Assembly: GCA_903939665.1 (NCBI GenBank)
Contig: CAJAHZ010000341.1
Coordinates: 1 to 6,823 of the forward strand
From: an uncultured Pseudomonadota bacterium
GTDB lineage: Bacteria; Pseudomonadota; Gammaproteobacteria; Burkholderiales; Rhodocyclaceae
Direction of reading: 5' to 3'
DNA length: 6,823 nucleotides
This document shows positions 6,022 through 6,823 of this stretch, in pieces. The notes beneath the pieces are model-generated. The model did no database searches, was not told the DNA's origin, and was given only the letters and a program-made list of their open reading frames with translations. Both the position numbers and the translations under genes were made by a program. Within the stretch, counting starts at the first letter, position 1; each line of letters begins with the position of its first letter.

Positions 6022-6823
6022 ATCCTGGCCGCTGACACTTCGCGAGAACCCGCCGCCGCCAGCATGCGCGGGAAGTATGCACATCAGAATTGACAAGGAA
6101 TCCGTTGCATTGCTGATATCCGGCGGAAAAGCGGAAAACGGCGATGCGCGATCGATCACGCTTTTGATGTAAGCGATCTCGGCCTGCTGATCGTCGGCAC
6201 GCAGTATGCGAAAGCTCTTCAACGAGCCGTCGCGGTTCAACAATATCTGCACCAATGCCTTGCCGAAGCCCTTGCCTCTCGGCTCATTTTTAACGAAGGC
6301 AGCACTGCGATTCAACTTGCGGACGAAGGCATCGAAATACATCTCCATGCTAAAGGGTTCGACGGTTTTCGCTTTCATCGCTTGCTGAATCGCGGCGGCG
6401 TATTCAGCACTTTCCGGCTGATGCCGCGCCATCTCCCGGGCGGAAATCAGCGCCTTTTGCGACAATTCGCGACCACTCAACGGCTTCGCTTGCACCGCGA
6501 GTTCATTGAGGAATTTGTCCATGTCCGCGCGTTCGGCATTGGTCCATGACTTGTTGGCCCAGACGTCATTCGCCAGCACTGGCTCTCGCTGGGTCACCGA
6601 CTTTTCCAATCGACGGCTTGGCCTCTTGTTGCTTTCGGCGGTCGCCTGCGGTTCCGCCACAGGACGGGGTGACGGCTGAACGACGGACAGGGAATCAGGC
6701 CGCGCGATGGTGATATCCATACGTGGACGCGGCTTGGCGGCTGAATTTTCGGTAGCCGAAGACAAGGACTCAGGATTGGATAAGCGGAAGAAAAGCACAA
6801 CTGCGTGCAGCAAGAGAGAGATC
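6016..6823 (-). CDS. TonB-like energy transducer protein (5' partial)
   Basis: At least 268 codons are visible and the gene continues past the window edge. The first visible residues (ISLLLHAVVLFFRLS) look like the single N-terminal membrane anchor of TonB proteins, with the typical 'LLLHA' pattern. A Pro/Lys/Arg-containing periplasmic region follows. Counting from MLHAVV, about 158-246 resemble a TonB C-terminal domain: FDAFVRKLNRSAAFVKN, then GKALVQILLNRDGSLKSFRI, IKSVIDRASPFSAFPPDI and SLSIL. TonB proteins span the periplasm and pass ExbB/ExbD proton-motive energy to outer-membrane transporters. The extreme C-terminus is unusual: a glycine-rich tail with cysteines at 245 and 265, ending CILPAHAGGGGFSRSVSGQDC. 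The last codon (TGC) and TAG stop fall inside the 54-bp repeat. No exbB or exbD is visible; neighbours beyond the window are unknown. The family call is fair; the TonB domain is divergent, so a TonB/TolA-like protein of another role is possible. Confidence 0.68.
   Translation of the reverse strand, partial: ISLLLHAVVLFFRLSNPESLSSATENSAAKPRPRMDITIARPDSLSVVQPSPRPVAEPQATAESNKRPSRRLEKSVTQREPVLANDVWANKSWTNAERADMDKFLNELAVQAKPLSGRELSQKALISAREMARHQPESAEYAAAIQQAMKAKTVEPFSMEMYFDAFVRKLNRSAAFVKNEPRGKGFGKALVQILLNRDGSLKSFRILRADDQQAEIAYIKSVIDRASPFSAFPPDISNATDSLSILMCILPAHAGGGGFSRSVSGQDC

Noticed and set aside
5876..6082. Minus-strand frames encoding 18-residue repeats across the tandem repeat
   Set aside because: Two frames are open because the 54-bp period is divisible by three. 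Neither has a convincing start, and both overlap the TonB-like gene end in other frames, so I treat the array as noncoding.

Overview
This window looks like ordinary, GC-rich chromosomal DNA from a proteobacterium. A betaproteobacterium, perhaps in the Rhodocyclales, is my best guess. The guess rests on three things: a sigma-54-type Fis-HTH regulator, an HU protein with a lysine/alanine/proline tail, and an LplT-like transporter fused to a PlsC-like acyltransferase. It is inferred from protein style, not from a database match. Only the first gene reads on the + strand; the rest read on the - strand.

Layout, left to right. Positions 1-194 hold the 3' end of a + strand regulator with a Fis-type helix-turn-helix. 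A 24-bp gap with a small GC hairpin separates it from a convergent - strand cluster. That cluster is transcribed in the order ArsR-type regulator (5192-4881), LplT-PlsC fusion (4881-2983), then a very large polytopic DUF2339 membrane protein (2957-219). The first two genes overlap by one base and the last two are 25 bp apart, so this is almost certainly one operon. A good sigma-70-type promoter (-35 at 5271-5266, -10 at 5249-5244) lies before the ArsR gene, surrounded by short direct repeats that could be operator or activator sites.

Next comes an HU-family nucleoid protein with a basic tail (5779-5381), on its own transcript. It ends in a textbook intrinsic terminator with a cUUCGg tetraloop (5359-5329). 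Upstream of it is a noncoding stretch (5780-6015) with a possible promoter, a small inverted repeat and a 54-bp tandem repeat built from about 27-bp half-units, each carrying an imperfect palindrome. The repeat runs into the 3' end of the last gene, a TonB-like protein (6823-6016) that continues beyond the window; its last codon and stop lie within the repeat.

How the genes may work together: the operon joins a cysteine-free ArsR-fold regulator to a predicted lysophospholipid flippase/acyltransferase and a multi-pass membrane protein of unknown function. This suggests a regulated membrane-lipid remodelling or envelope-maintenance unit, though its function is inferred. I see no mobile element, CRISPR array, RNA gene or phage feature. 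The points most worth a second look are the palindromic tandem repeat and the ArsR/LplT-PlsC/DUF2339 operon.
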